Shown here: positions 32,500-45,200 of the stretch, piece after piece
How positions within the stretch are numbered: the first letter of the stretch is position 1
Layout: every line of letters begins with the position of its first letter
Assembly: GCA_964017045.1 (NCBI GenBank)
Contig: OZ024794.1
Coordinates: 5,740,329-5,804,328 of the forward strand
Direction of reading: 5' to 3'
DNA length: 64,000 nucleotides
DNA from: Omphiscola glabra
Lineage: Eukaryota > Mollusca > Gastropoda > Lymnaeidae
Position numbers and translations under genes: made by a program
Notes under the pieces: model-generated
Seen by the model: the letters and a program-made list of their open reading frames with translations, nothing else
Told to the model about the DNA's origin: nothing
Databases searched by the model: none

Positions 32500-32890
32500 T
32501 ATGCTGAACTATGGCCTGTTCTATAGATCTATTTCTCCCATTGGTTTGTTAGTGGCTGAACTCTGGCCTGTACTAAAGATCTATTTCTCCCATTGGTTTG
32601 TTAGTGGCTGAACTCTGGCCTGTACTAAAGATCCATTTCTCACTCTGGTTTGCTAGTGGCTGAATTCTGGCCTCTACTAAAGATCCATTTCTCCCTTTGG
32701 TTTGCTAGTGGCTGAATTCTGGCCTCTACTAAAGATCCATTTCTCCCTTTGGTTTGCTAGTGGCTGAATTCTTGCTTATTCCAAAGATCTTTTTCTCCCA
32801 TTGGTTTATTAGTGGCTGAATTCTGGCCTCTACTAAAGATCCATTTCTCCTATTGGTTTGTTAGTGGCTGAACTCTCGTCTGCTCTACAT
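32500..32890. repeat. minisatellite, 52-bp unit, ~7 copies
   Basis: The unit begins TGAACTCTGGCCTGTACTAA and continues AGATCTATTTCTCCCATTGG (52-bp spacing measured at 32557 and 32609). Confidence 0.93.
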
Positions 32891-33109
32891 ATCTATTTAT
32901 TGGTTTTGGTGATAGAGAGAAGTGACAAACTCCATATGTCTTCTAATCTTATCTCCCTGTTTGGAGTGCACCGTACAATAACAACATTGCCCGATTGATT
33001 TGATCTGCTGGTATGGGATATTGAGAGAATGGGTCCATTCACATAGCGTGCATATAAGAGTCAGCGGGAAATAGTTGGGATATTAGTGTCAGGGAATGTA
33101 CGGGGTGTC

Positions 33110-33450
33110 ACCTGACGTGTAAGCTATGTCAAGTGGACATCGGGTGTGTACGTACTGTTGTCATCTGGTGTGTTTATACTGTTGTAACCTAATGTGTACA
33201 TACTGTTGTCATCTAGTGTGTACATGCAGTTGCCATCTAGTGTGCACATAATAATATATATGGTATGTTCCTGCAGTTATTTGCAGATGTGTACATGGCG
33301 CTATCAGCTGGTATGTTTGTACCGATGGTATCATTTAGTATGTACATTATGGTATCATTTGGTGTGTACACACGTTGTGTGTATGTGTACGCTGTGTCTA
33401 TGTGTACGCTGTGTGTATGTGTACGCTGTGTGGATGTGTACGCTGTGTGG
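33110..33450. repeat. TGT-rich degenerate repeat
   Basis: Units of about 26 bp around GTGTACATACTGTTGTCATC pass into 15-bp GTGTATGTGTACGCT units at the right end. Confidence 0.8.
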
Positions 33451-33554
33451 ATGTGAATTGCGAAGAATTATCTTAATGATATCATTTGTGTACGAGAAGT
33501 TTGAATTATCACGTGGTATCTTGCCAAGCCTTAACCTCTGACCTTCGTCTACTG

Positions 33555-34235
33555 ACAGAAACATAACGCAGACTGTTAGAATCTAGCAGAGAGACAGGTG
33601 CTCTCTGATGAGACTGTGTACCCGTGGCCATGACACAGACTATCAGAGTCTAGCAGAGAGACAGGTGCTCTCTGATCAGAGTGTGTGTGTACCCGTGGCC
33701 ATGACACAGACTATCAGAGTCTAGCAGAGAGACAGGAACTCTCTGATCAGATTGTGTACCCGTGGCCATGACACAGACTATCAGTCTTGCAGAGAGACAG
33801 GAACTCTCTGATCAGATTGTGTACCCTTGGCCATGACACAGACTAGCAGAGTCTAGCAGGGAGACAGGTACTCTCTGATCAGATTGTGTACCCGTGGCCA
33901 TGACACAGACTATCAGAGTCTAGCAGAGAGACAGGAACTCTCTGATCAGATTGTGTACCCGTGGCCATGACACAGACTATCAGTCTTGCAGAGAGACAGG
34001 AACTCTCTGATCAGATTGTGTACCCGTGGCCATGACACAGACTATCAGAGTTTAGCAGAGAGACAGGAACTCTATGATCAGATTGTGTACCCTTGGCCAT
34101 GACACAGACTAGCGGAGTCTAGCAGGGAGACAGGTACTCTCTGATCAGATTGTGTACCCGTGGCCATGACACAGACTATCAGAGTCTAGCAGAGAGACAG
34201 GAACTCTCTGATCAGATTATGTACCCGTGTAAAAT
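33555..34235. repeat. minisatellite, 67-bp (and 61-bp) units, ~10 copies
   Basis: The unit begins CGTGGCCATGACACAGACTA and includes AACTCTCTGATCAGATTGTG. A marked variant (ACCCTTGGCC then AGACTAGC) recurs 266 bp apart (near 33824 and 34090), showing a four-unit higher-order duplication. Confidence 0.93.
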
Positions 34236-34409
34236 GACGTCATAGCTATGATCCTAATGTTATGTTAATGTATTTGAGAAACTTGACTTCTCTCGACCCT
34301 TTTAAGCAACCTAGTCTAAACTAGTGAATGGCCATTGCCTTAAACTGTTGTTTCAGTTACGTTAAGTTCACACCCTGGTCAACCATGAACATACTTTACA
34401 ACTTAACAT

Positions 34410-34590
34410 TCTTACAACTGACCTAGACTGGTACATGAGAACATGACAACTGACCTAGACAGGTACATGAGAACATGACAACTGACCTAGACAGGTACAT
34501 GAGAACATGACAACTGGCCTAGACAGGTACATGAGAACATGACAACTGACCTAGACTGGAACATGATTACATTACAACTGACATAGACAG
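34410..34590. repeat. minisatellite, 32-bp unit, 5 copies
   Basis: The unit begins ACATGAGAACATGACAACTG and continues ACCTAGACAGGT. Confidence 0.92.
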
Positions 34591-36000
34591 GAATATAAGA
34601 CTATTTGGAAAGACACCTACCTTCAGATGTCAACAAATTGATAGAACATGGCGTCTTGAGTTGACTTGTAAGTGAAGTATTCAATCAAGAGTAAGCTCAA
34701 GAAATCCACTTCGTATGGGACCAGGTTGTTAACACCTTAAAACTGGACCGACACAGCAGACGATTAGTATGGCTCCTCAGGCTAGACCAGGCGAGAAGGC
34801 ACCCAAGCAGAGAAGGCCTTCCACCCAGGTAGCACAGACAATAAGATTGACTTGATCGGAAATAGATCGATACTCGGGTGAACGCGCCGAGCGAGAATAT
34901 CACGGGAGGGAAGCGGTGGGAGTGCTGTGGGGGTGGGGTGGGGGAAGGGGGTGGGTCGTGGGCGCGTAAGATTTATTGACGTGGATTTACTGTGGCGGAG
35001 TAAATCAGACATAGATATGAACAGACAATGGAATGAACAGACTTTGGGTAACGACAAACATTAGAGACGGACAGACTTTTGTGGTGGCAGAGATTTATGA
35101 GAGCTGAATTTGTTTGTAAACATCGGGAGATTTCTATGATCTGATTTTTGAATTTTGATGTTTCTGAATGTATGAATTATATCAAGATTCCTTTTACTTC
35201 CTTGACTGTTTCAGAGGCGGATTAGAATCGTGTGGTGGCGATAAGGAGGCGAGCAGGAAAAAGTCACAGGACGAAAAGTGATAGGAATAAAATAACAAAA
35301 TATGAAATCTAAACAAATGTATATGCACGGATGAGTATCACATACAAACATTAATAGGTAACACATGGTAAAAAAAAATTAAATTGTTTTTGTGAGAGCA
35401 GGAGGCGCACACTAGTAAATTCTGAAAAAATTGGGGAACAATTGAATTTTTATATCTTTCGCTTATAAGTCGTATTGATCACATTGAGGGGATGATTTGA
35501 CGAAACTTCATCTTCACCCCCCGAGGTTACAATTCACCCCACTTTGATAAAACAATATCCAGATTGTAAACGTTGTCCTTTGTTCACCGTACTTTGAATG
35601 TCTCAACAAGTTAAGATCTACTCCATGAACTTTCAAGTAAATTTAAAGAACTTACAACCAATTAAATGCACACGCCAACGTCTGACACGGTTGAGTGACT
35701 CTTACATTCAGTATTTAAAAAAGGAAAAAACATTCTTCTCTCTTTCACGTAGCTGATTGAGAAGCCGTAAAACTGTTTTGTTTGACAAGTGATCTCAGCA
35801 GACGATATCTGAAATCATTTGTTTGTTTCAAGAAGTGGGGCAGATCTGAGGCGTACAAAGACGTACGACATTCCTAAAGTATCATGGACCAATGGCGGTA
35901 GAGAAGATCAATAGAGGCACTGAACAAGTGCGTTCAATTTGTCTTGTGAGGGAATCGGTGTATTGAGGCGTACTTTACAAATAGGCAGGGTGTATCAGAT
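34591..36000. other. unassigned intergenic sequence with a GC-rich patch
   Basis: No coding region supported. The patch at 34,770-34,980 is GC-rich with CpGs and a CACCCAG|GTAGCA donor-like site; it could be a promoter or non-coding first exon of a gene outside the window. This is composition-based inference. Confidence 0.35.
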
Positions 36001-36004
36001 AGAA

Positions 36005-36365
36005 AGATAGAAGGTTGTGCGGGAGGCATGAAGGGAGAGAGGGACCCAAGGAAGAGAGAATCAGGCGCGAGAGAAAGGGAGGACAACTGAGGCTCGGAGC
36101 AGGAGGCATAGACAAAAGGCTGTGAGAGAGGGAGGAAGAGAGAGTGGGAGGGAGGGGGAGAAAGAAGAGGGGGAAACTTTATGTATAGAGATTTGATGAG
36201 CGGGAGAGAGAGAGATAGAGAGGGAGAGATAGCGAGAGAGGGAGAGAGACAGAGAGAGAGAGAAAGAATGGTAGGTAGATTGGGAGGAAGGGAAAGTTAA
36301 AGAGAGAGAGAGGGAGAAAAAGACGGAGGGAGGAGAGCGAGAAAAGAGGGCGAAAACTTATTTAT
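36005..36365. repeat. GA-rich low-complexity tract
   Basis: Irregular (GA)n and GGGA/GAGA stretches. Confidence 0.88.
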
Positions 36366-36539
36366 GGAGATTTGAAGAGAAATTGAGGATTTTCTGGCGT
36401 TAATAAATCGTGAAGTCGGAGTGAGACAAGGAATGATTAAATGATGAAGTCGGAGTGAGACAAGGAATGATTAAAGGATGAAAATAAAGTAAAATTGAGC
36501 CATTGTCTCATAGTGGACATACATCTTGAAACATGTTCA

Positions 36540-36845
36540 GAAAATAGTGTGTCTGTGTGTGTGGTGTGTGGGGGGGGGGGGAGAGTTTGTCCGTGTATGT
36601 GGTGTGGAAGCAGTGTGTCCGTGTGTGTGGTGTGTGGGGGGAGAGTTTGTCCGTGTATGTGGTGTGGAAGCAGTGTGTCCGTGTGTGTGGTGTGTGGGGG
36701 GGAGAGTTTGTCCGTGTATGTGGTGTGGAAGCAGTGTGTCCGTGTGTGTGGTGTGTGGGGGGAGAGTTTGTCCGTGTATGTGGTGTGGGAGCAGTGTGTC
36801 CGTGTGTGTGGTGTGGGGTCAAAATGCCCGTGTGTGTGTGGTGTC
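36540..36845. repeat. minisatellite, ~60-bp G/T-rich unit, ~5 copies
   Basis: The unit includes GTGTGTCCGTGTGTGTGGTG and GAGAGTTTGTCCGTGTATGT with a variable poly-G run of 5-11. The purine/G-rich strand is the plus strand. The many overlapping frames are repeat artefacts. Confidence 0.92.
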
Positions 36846-37095
36846 GGGGCCTGGTGAATAAAAAGAGAGCAAATGCAGTAATTAACATTGGCTAAAACAA
36901 TTGCTAGGTCTGAACTTTCCCACTTTCTTTTATGCGACGTCAGTATTCTTAAGAAAACCGAACAAGAGATATACTGGATTCTATAAGTCATTATTCACTC
37001 AGGCCGAGTTCAAATAAGTGTGGTCAGAACAAGCAAGAGGCGAGCTAGGTAAAACTAGTCAATACAAAATAAAAATAGCGTGAGATTCATCAAAC

Positions 37096-37252
37096 CAGTG
37101 GCGTAGCTAACATAAGTGTTACCCGGGGCAGGCAAATATTTCCCCCCCCCCCCCCACGAAAATAAATCTGCAGGTTATTCAACATTCGACCGGTCTAAGA
37201 AGAGTTGCCCGCTGTGGACTGCACTCTTACTCCCACCCTACCTACGCCTTTG
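37096..37252. mobile_element. hAT-type MITE
   Basis: The left end CAGTGGCGTAGCTA and the inverse of the right end (CAAAGGCGTAGGTA) match at 11 of 14. The flanks CATCAAAC and CAGCAAAG agree at six of eight, consistent with a decayed 8-bp duplication. It contains a CCCGGGGC block and a poly-C run. Same family as the elements at 803-977 and 13908-14072. Confidence 0.7.
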
Positions 37253-37834
37253 CAGCAAAGGGCGGCATTTAACAGTCTTCTGATGACGTCAGCATATTTT
37301 TGTGGACGGAGTCTGATCTTTAAAAAAAAATTTTTAATGACGTCATTTAAAAAAAAATATTTTTGTGTGTGTTAATTATCAGACGACATAACTATTTTAA
37401 AAAACAAATATTTGCCAAAACAGCAACTAAGTGAATGGACAACTTAATCTAGGCTGGCATTTCTTCTGTTGTTCTCCAATTAGTGGAGAATAATGAAAAA
37501 CTAAATTCAGGTGTGCACCGAAATGCATCCCTCCATTTTGGATTTATATAAAGTTGTACGAGGAGGGGCTCACTGAACCCCATTCCCAGACCCCTAGTCC
37601 GACCAACATACCCTTGTTTTCTGACCGTCCACCCCTTTCCACACCAATCACAGTGACCTTCCTTATTTATATATATATAATTCATATATAAGGGATATAT
37701 TATTAGTTGAGTGGTAATTTTGAAGCTTTGCCCGGGCACATCTTTTACTCGGCTTGGTCCTGCTCAAACATATTTTGGCCCTACTGAAAGAAGCACAGAT
37801 AGACAAAGAAGGAGACGACCTATTTTAGTTGGAG
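37253..37834. other. unassigned intergenic sequence
   Basis: No gene supported. It contains a CRE-like TGACGTCA near 37285-37295 and a second TGACGTCATT near 37339, both in AT-rich DNA. GATTTATATAAAGTTG and ATATATATAA are TATA-like by chance composition. Confidence 0.4.
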
Positions 37835-38010
37835 CTCTGGTTCATTAGCCCCGTCACTTGATAAAATAACCAAAGTCGGCTCCGTCTGTCGATGCAATAA
37901 CCAACTTTGGCTCCGACTCTGGATTCAATAATCGACTTTGGCTCCGTCACTCGACACAATCACCAACTCTGGCTCCGTCACTGTATACAATCACCATCTT
38001 TGGCTCCGTC
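37835..38010. repeat. degenerate ~33-bp repeat, ~5 copies
   Basis: Recurrent CAATCACCAACTTTGGCTCC followed by GTCACTCGATA. Confidence 0.82.
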
Positions 38011-38124
38011 ACATTTACATGAACTAATTCTGCCTAAGTAAAAGCCCAATAAGACTTTCATCTATAACTAATGTAAGTTCTCTAGCGTTTCACAAACCAT
38101 ACATGTAGCCATTTGAATGTAAAT

Positions 38125-38680
38125 CCCTAACCAAACCAAGCCAAACTAAGCCAAGACAAACCAATACAAACTAAGACAAGACAAACTAATACAAACGAAG
38201 CCAAGACAAACCAATACAAACTAAGCCAAGACAAACTAATACAAACGAAGCCAAGACAAACCAATACAAACTAAGCCAAGACAAACCAATACAAACTAAG
38301 CCAAGACAAACTAATACAAACTAAGCCAAGACAAACCAATACAAACTAAGCCAAGACAAACCAATACAAACTAAGGCAAGACAAACCAATACAAACTAAG
38401 CCAAGACAAACCAATACAAACGAAGCCAAGACAAACCAATACAAACTAAGCCAAGACAAACCAATACAAACGAAGCCAAACCAAACCAAACCAAGCTAAG
38501 CCAAGACAAACTAATACAAACTAAGGCAAGACAAACCAATACAAACTAAGCCAAGACAAACCAATACAAACGAAGCCAAGACAAACCAATACAAACTAAG
38601 CCAAGACAAACCAATACAAACGAAGCCAAGACAAACCAATACAAACGAAGCCAAACCAAACCAAACCAAGCTAAGCCAAT
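38125..38680. repeat. minisatellite, 25-bp unit, ~22 copies
   Basis: The unit is AAGCCAAGACAAACCAATAC+AAACT. A variant block CCAAACCAAACCAAACCAAG occurs twice, marking an internal duplication of about 180 bp. Confidence 0.94.
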
Positions 38681-38744
38681 GTATTTACATGTATTCATCT
38701 GCATATTTACAAAACTCCTACATGAAGTACGTTCTGGTACTTTC

Positions 38745-38905
38745 TAAAATTCGATTTGGTCTTAACACCAAATCTTGAATGGCATTGCGCCTTCACTTTA
38801 AATTCTACTTAACACAACATCTTGCATAACAGTGAGCCTTCCCTTTATATTCTACTTAACACCACATCTTGTGTGACAGTGAGTCCTCTCTTTATATTCT
38901 AGGTG
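38745..38905. repeat. degenerate ~60-bp repeat, 3 copies
   Basis: Recurrent ACACCACATCTTGCATGACA followed by GTGAGCCTTCCCTTTATATTC. A 330-bp unassigned AT-rich stretch follows before the next array. Confidence 0.75.
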
Positions 38906-39242
38906 AAGTTGTTCAACATATTTAAAGAAACTGTGAATTAATAATTTAAAAAAATTAATAAAACAGTTGAATACGAGTAGTTCAGGGGAAAGAACTTATA
39001 ATATTAATGTTTAACTAAATTTTAAACGTTACTTCTCTTGGTATGGCTTGTGTTTATCTAAGATCAGTAGTTAATTTTAAAATCTAGAAATCTAGATCAA
39101 TAGCTTATACTACAGTTACGTTTTTGTCCCGATTGGCGTAAGAAGACAAAGCGTAGAGATCATCCACCATGAGAGGCACTTTTATGGGGCGGCATTTTCC
39201 TTCCAGTTCATTTATAGTTTATGTAGCTTAATTTTCAAGGGT

Positions 39243-42200
39243 ATTGTGAATGGAGGTTGTGTATTCTTTGTGAATGGAGGTTTTGTATTCTGTATGAATG
39301 GAGGTTGTGCATTCTTTGTGAATGGAGGTTGTGCATTCTTTGTGAATGGATGTTGTGTATTCTTGGTGAATGGAGGTTGTGCATTGTTTGTGAATGGAGG
39401 TTGTGTATTCTTGGTGAATGGAGGTTGCGTATTCTTTGTGAATGGAGGTTGTGTATTATGTATGAATGGAGGTTGTGCATTCTTTGTGAATGGAGGTTGT
39501 GCATTCTTTGTGAATGGATGTTGTGTATTCTTGGTGAATGGAGGTTGTGCATTGTTTGTGAATGGAGGTTGTGTATTCTTGGTGAATGGAGGTTGCGTAT
39601 TCTTTGTGAATGGAGGTTGTGTATTATGTATGAATGGAGGTTGTGTATTCTGTATGAATGGAGGTTTTGTATTCTGTATGAATGGAGGTCGTGCATTCTT
39701 TGTGAATGGAGGTTGTGCATTCTTTGTGAATGGAGGTTGTGTATTCTTGGTGAATGGAGGTTGTGCATTCTTTGTGAATGGAGGTTGTGTATTCTGTATG
39801 AATGGAGGTTGTGTATTCTGTATGAATGGAGGTTGTGTATTCTGTATGAATGGAGGTTGTGTATTCTGTATGAATGGAGCTTGTGTATTCTGTGTGAATG
39901 CAGGTTGTGTATTCTGTGTGAATGGAGGTGGTGTATTCTGTGTGAATGGAGGTTGTGTATTATGTATAAATGGAGGTTGTGTATTCTGTATAAATGGAGG
40001 TTGTGTATTATGTGTGAATGGAGGTTGTGTATTATGTGTTTATGGAGGTTGTGTATTCTGTATGAATATAGGTTGTGTGTTCTGTATGAATGGAGGTTGT
40101 GTATTCTTTGTGAATGGAGGTTGTGTATTCTGTATGAATGGATGTTGTGTATTATGTATGAATGAAGATTGTGTATTCTGTATAAATGGAGGTTGTGTAT
40201 TCTGTATGAATGGAGGTTGTGTATTCTTTGTGAATGGAGGTTGTGTATTCTGTATGAATGGAGGTTGTGTATTATGTATGAATGGAAGTTGTGTATTCTT
40301 TGTGAATGGAGGTTGTGTATTATGTATGAATGGAGGTTGTGTATTATGTATGAATGGAGGTTGTGTATTCTGAGTGAACGCAGGTTGTGTATTCTGTGTG
40401 AATGGAGGTTGTGTATTCTGTGTGAATAAAGGTTGTGTATTATGTATGAATGGAGGTTGTGTATTCTGTATGAATGGAGGTTGTGTATTCTGTTTGAATG
40501 AAGTTTGTGTATTCTTTGTGAATGGAGATTGTGTATTCTGTATGAATGCAGGTTGTGTATTCTGTATGAATGTAGGTTGTGTATTCTGTATGAATGTAGG
40601 TTGTGTATTCTGTGTGAATGGAGGTTGTGTATTCTGTGTGAACGCAGGTTGTGTATTCTGTGTGAATGGAGGTTGTGTATTCTGTGTGAATGGAGGTTGT
40701 GTATTCTGTATGAATGGAGGTTGTGTATTCTGTATGAATGGAAGTTTTATTTTCTGTATGAATGGAGGTTGTGTATTCTTCGTGAATGGAGGTTGTGTAT
40801 TCTGTTTGAATGAAGTTTGTGTATTCTTTGTGAATGGAGATTGTGTATTCTGTATGAATGCAGGTTGTGTATTCTGTATGAATGGAGGTTGTGTATTCTG
40901 TGTGAATGGAGGTTGTGTATTCTGTATGAATGGAAGTTGTGTATTCTGTATGAATGGAGGTTGTGTTTTCTGTATGAATGGAGGTTGTGTATTCTTCGTG
41001 AATGGAGGTTGTGTATTCTGTTTGAATGAAGTTTGTGTATTTTTGTGAATGGAGATTGTGTATTCTGTATGAATGCAGGTTGTGTATTCTGTATGAATGG
41101 AGGTTGTGTATTCTGTATGAATGTAGGTTGTGTATTCTGTGTGAATGGAGGTTGTGTATTCTGTATGAATGCAGGTTGTGTATTCTGTATGAATGGAGGT
41201 TGTGTATTCTGTATGAATGGAGATTGTGTATTATTTGTGAATGGAGATTGTGTATTTTGTATGAATGGAGGTTGTGTATTCTTTGTGAATTGAGGTTGTG
41301 TATTCTGTATGAATGGAGGTTGTGTATTCTGTATGAATGGAGGTTGTGTATTCTGTATGAATGGAGGTTGTGTATTCTTTGTGAATGGAGGTTGTGTATT
41401 CTTGAATGGCGGTTGTGTATTCTGTATGAATGGAGGTTGTGTATTCTGTTTGATTGGAGTTTGTGTATTCTTTGTGAATGGAGGTTGTGTATTCTGTATA
41501 AATGGAGGTTGTGTATTCTGTATGAATGGAGATTGTGTATTATTTGTGAATGGAGATTGTGTATTTTGTATGAATGGAGGTTGTGTATTCTTTGTGAATT
41601 GAGGTTGTGTATTCTGTATGAATGGAGTTTGTTAATTCTGTATGAATGGAGGTAGTGCAATCTTTGTTAATGGAGGTTGTCCATTCTTTGTGAATGGAAA
41701 TTGTGTATTCTGTATGAATGAGGGTTGAGTAATCTTTGTGAATGGAGGTTGTGTATTCTGTATGAATGGAGATTGTGTATTCTGTATGAATGGAGGTTGT
41801 GTATTATGTATGAATGGAGATTGTGTATTCTGTATGAATTGAGGTTGTGTATTATGTATGATTGGAGATTGTGTATTCTTTGTAAATGGAGATCGTGTAT
41901 TTTGTATGAATGGAGGTTGTGTATTCTTTATGAATGGATATTGTGTATTCTGTATGAATGGAGGTTGTGTATTCTTTGTAAATGGAGGTTGTGTATTCTG
42001 TATGAATGGAGGTTGTGTATTCTTGGTGAATGGAGGTTGTGCATTGTTTGTGAATGGAGGTTGTGTATTCTTGGTGAATGGAGGTTGCGTATTCTTTGTG
42101 AATGGAGGTTGTGTATTATGTATGAATGGAGGTTGTGCATTCTTTGTGAATGGAGGTTGTGCATTCTTTGTGAATGGATGTTGTGTATTCTTGGTGAATG

Positions 42201-45200
42201 GAGGTTGTGCATTGTTTGTGAATGGAGGTTGTGTATTCTTGGTGAATGGAGGTTGCGTATTCTTTGTGAATGGAGGTTGTGTATTATGTATGAATGGAGG
42301 TTGTGTATTCTGTATGAATGGAGGTTTTGTATTCTGTATGAATGGAGATCGTGCATTCTTTGTGAATGGAGGTTGTGCATTCTTTGTGAATGGAGGTTGT
42401 GTATTCTTGGTGAATGGAGGTTGTGCATTCTTTGTGAATGGAGGTTGTGTATTCTGTATGAATGGAGGTTGTGTATTCTGTATGAATGGAGGTTGTGTAT
42501 TCTGTATGAATGGAGGTTGTGTATTCTGTATGAATGGAGCTTGTGTATTCTGTGTGAATGCAGGTTGTGTATTCTGTGTGAATGGAGGTGGTGTATTCTG
42601 TGTGAATGGAGGTTGTGTATTATGTATAAATGGAGGTTGTGTATTCTGTATAAATGGAGGTTGTGTATTATGTGTGAATGGAGGTTGTGTATTATGTGTT
42701 TATGGAGGTTGTGTATTCTGTATGAATATAGGTTGTGTGTTCTGTATGAATGGAGGTTGTGTATTCTTTGTGAATGGAGGTTGTGTATTCTGTATGAATG
42801 GATGTTGTGTATTATGTATGAATGAAGATTGTGTATTCTGTATAAATGGAGGTTGTGTATTCTGTATGAATGGAGGTTGTGTATTCTTTGTGAATGGAGG
42901 TTGTGTATTCTGTATGAATGGAGGTTGTGTATTATGTATGAATGGAAGTTGTGTATTCTTTGTGAATGGAGGTTGTGTATTATGTATGAATGGAGGTTGT
43001 GTATTATGTATGAATGGAGGTTGTGTATTCTGAGTGAACGCAGGTTGTGTATTCTGTGTGAATGGAGGTTGTGTATTCTGTGTGAATAAAGGTTGTGTAT
43101 TATGTATGAATGGAGGTTGTGTATTCTGTATGAATGGAGGTTGTGTATTCTGTTTGAATGAAGTTTGTGTATTCTTTGTGAATGGAGATTGTGTATTCTG
43201 TATGAATGCAGGTTGTGTATTCTGTATGAATGTAGGTTGTGTATTCTGTATGAATGTAGGTTGTGTATTCTGTGTGAATGGAGGTTGTGTATTCTGTGTG
43301 AACGCAGGTTGTGTATTCTGTGTGAATGGAGGTTGTGTATTCTGTGTGAATGGAGGTTGTGTATTCTGTATGAATGGAGGTTGTGTATTCTGTATGAATG
43401 GAAGTTTTATTTTCTGTATGAATGGAGGTTGTGTATTCTTCGTGAATGGAGGTTGTGTATTCTGTTTGAATGAAGTTTGTGTATTCTTTGTGAATGGAGA
43501 TTGTGTATTCTGTATGAATGCAGGTTGTGTATTCTGTATGAATGGAGGTTGTGTATTCTGTGTGAATGGAGGTTGTGTATTCTGTATGAATGGAAGTTGT
43601 GTATTCTGTATGAATGGAGGTTGTGTTTTCTGTATGAATGGAGGTTGTGTATTCTTCGTGAATGGAGGTTGTGTATTCTGTTTGAATGAAGTTTGTGTAT
43701 TTTTGTGAATGGAGATTGTGTATTCTGTATGAATGCAGGTTGTGTATTCTGTATGAATGGAGGTTGTGTATTCTGTATGAATGTAGGTTGTGTATTCTGT
43801 GTGAATGGAGGTTGTGTATTCTGTATGAATGCAGGTTGTGTATTCTGTATGAATGGAGGTTGTGTATTCTGTATGAATGGAGATTGTGTATTATTTGTGA
43901 ATGGAGATTGTGTATTTTGTATGAATGGAGGTTGTGTATTCTTTGTGAATTGAGGTTGTGTATTCTGTATGAATGGAGGTTGTGTATTCTGTATGAATGG
44001 AGGTTGTGTATTCTGTATGAATGGAGGTTGTGTATTCTTTGTGAATGGAGGTTGTGTATTCTTGAATGGCGGTTGTGTATTCTGTATGAATGGAGGTTGT
44101 GTATTCTGTTTGATTGGAGTTTGTGTATTCTTTGTGAATGGAGGTTGTGTATTCTGTATAAATGGAGGTTGTGTATTCTGTATGAATGGAGATTGTGTAT
44201 TATTTGTGAATGGAGATTGTGTATTTTGTATGAATGGAGGTTGTGTATTCTTTGTGAATTGAGGTTGTGTATTCTGTATGAATGGAGTTTGTTAATTCTG
44301 TATGAATGGAGGTAGTGCAATCTTTGTTAATGGAGGTTGTCCATTCTTTGTGAATGGAAATTGTGTATTCTGTATGAATGAGGGTTGAGTAATCTTTGTG
44401 AATGGAGGTTGTGTATTCTGTATGAATGGAGATTGTGTATTCTGTATGAATGGAGGTTGTGTATTATGTATGAATGGAGATTGTGTATTCTGTATGAATT
44501 GAGGTTGTGTATTATGTATGATTGGAGATTGTGTATTCTTTGTAAATGGAGATCGTGTATTTTGTATGAATGGAGGTTGTGTATTCTTTATGAATGGATA
44601 TTGTGTATTCTGTATGAATGGAGGTTGTGTATTCTTTGTAAATGGAGGTTGTGTATTCTGTATGAATGGAGGTTGTGTATTCTGTATGAATGGAGGTTGT
44701 GTATTTTGTATGAATGGAGGTTGTGTATTCTTTGTGAATGGAGGTTGTGTATTCTTGAATGGCGGTTTTGTATTCTGTATGAATGGAGGTTGTGTATTCT
44801 GTGTGAATGGAGGTTGTGTATTCTGTGTGAATGGAGGTTGTGTATTCTGTATGAATGGAGGTTGTGTTTACTTTGTGAATGGAGGTTGTGTATTCTATAA
44901 TGGAGGTTGTGTATTCTGTATGAATGGAGGTTGTGTATTCTGTGTGAATGGAGGTTGTGTATTCTTTGTGAATGGAGGTTGTGTATTCTGTATGAATGGA
45001 TGTTGTGTATTATGTATGAATGAAGATTGTGTATTCTGTATAAATGGAGGTTGTGTATTCTGTATGAATGGAGGTTGTGTATTCTTTGTGAATGGAGGTT
45101 GTGTATTCTGTATGAATGGAGGTTGTGTATTATGTATGAATGGAAGTTGTGTATTCTTTGTGAATGGAGGTTGTGTATTATGTATGAATGGAGGTTGTGT

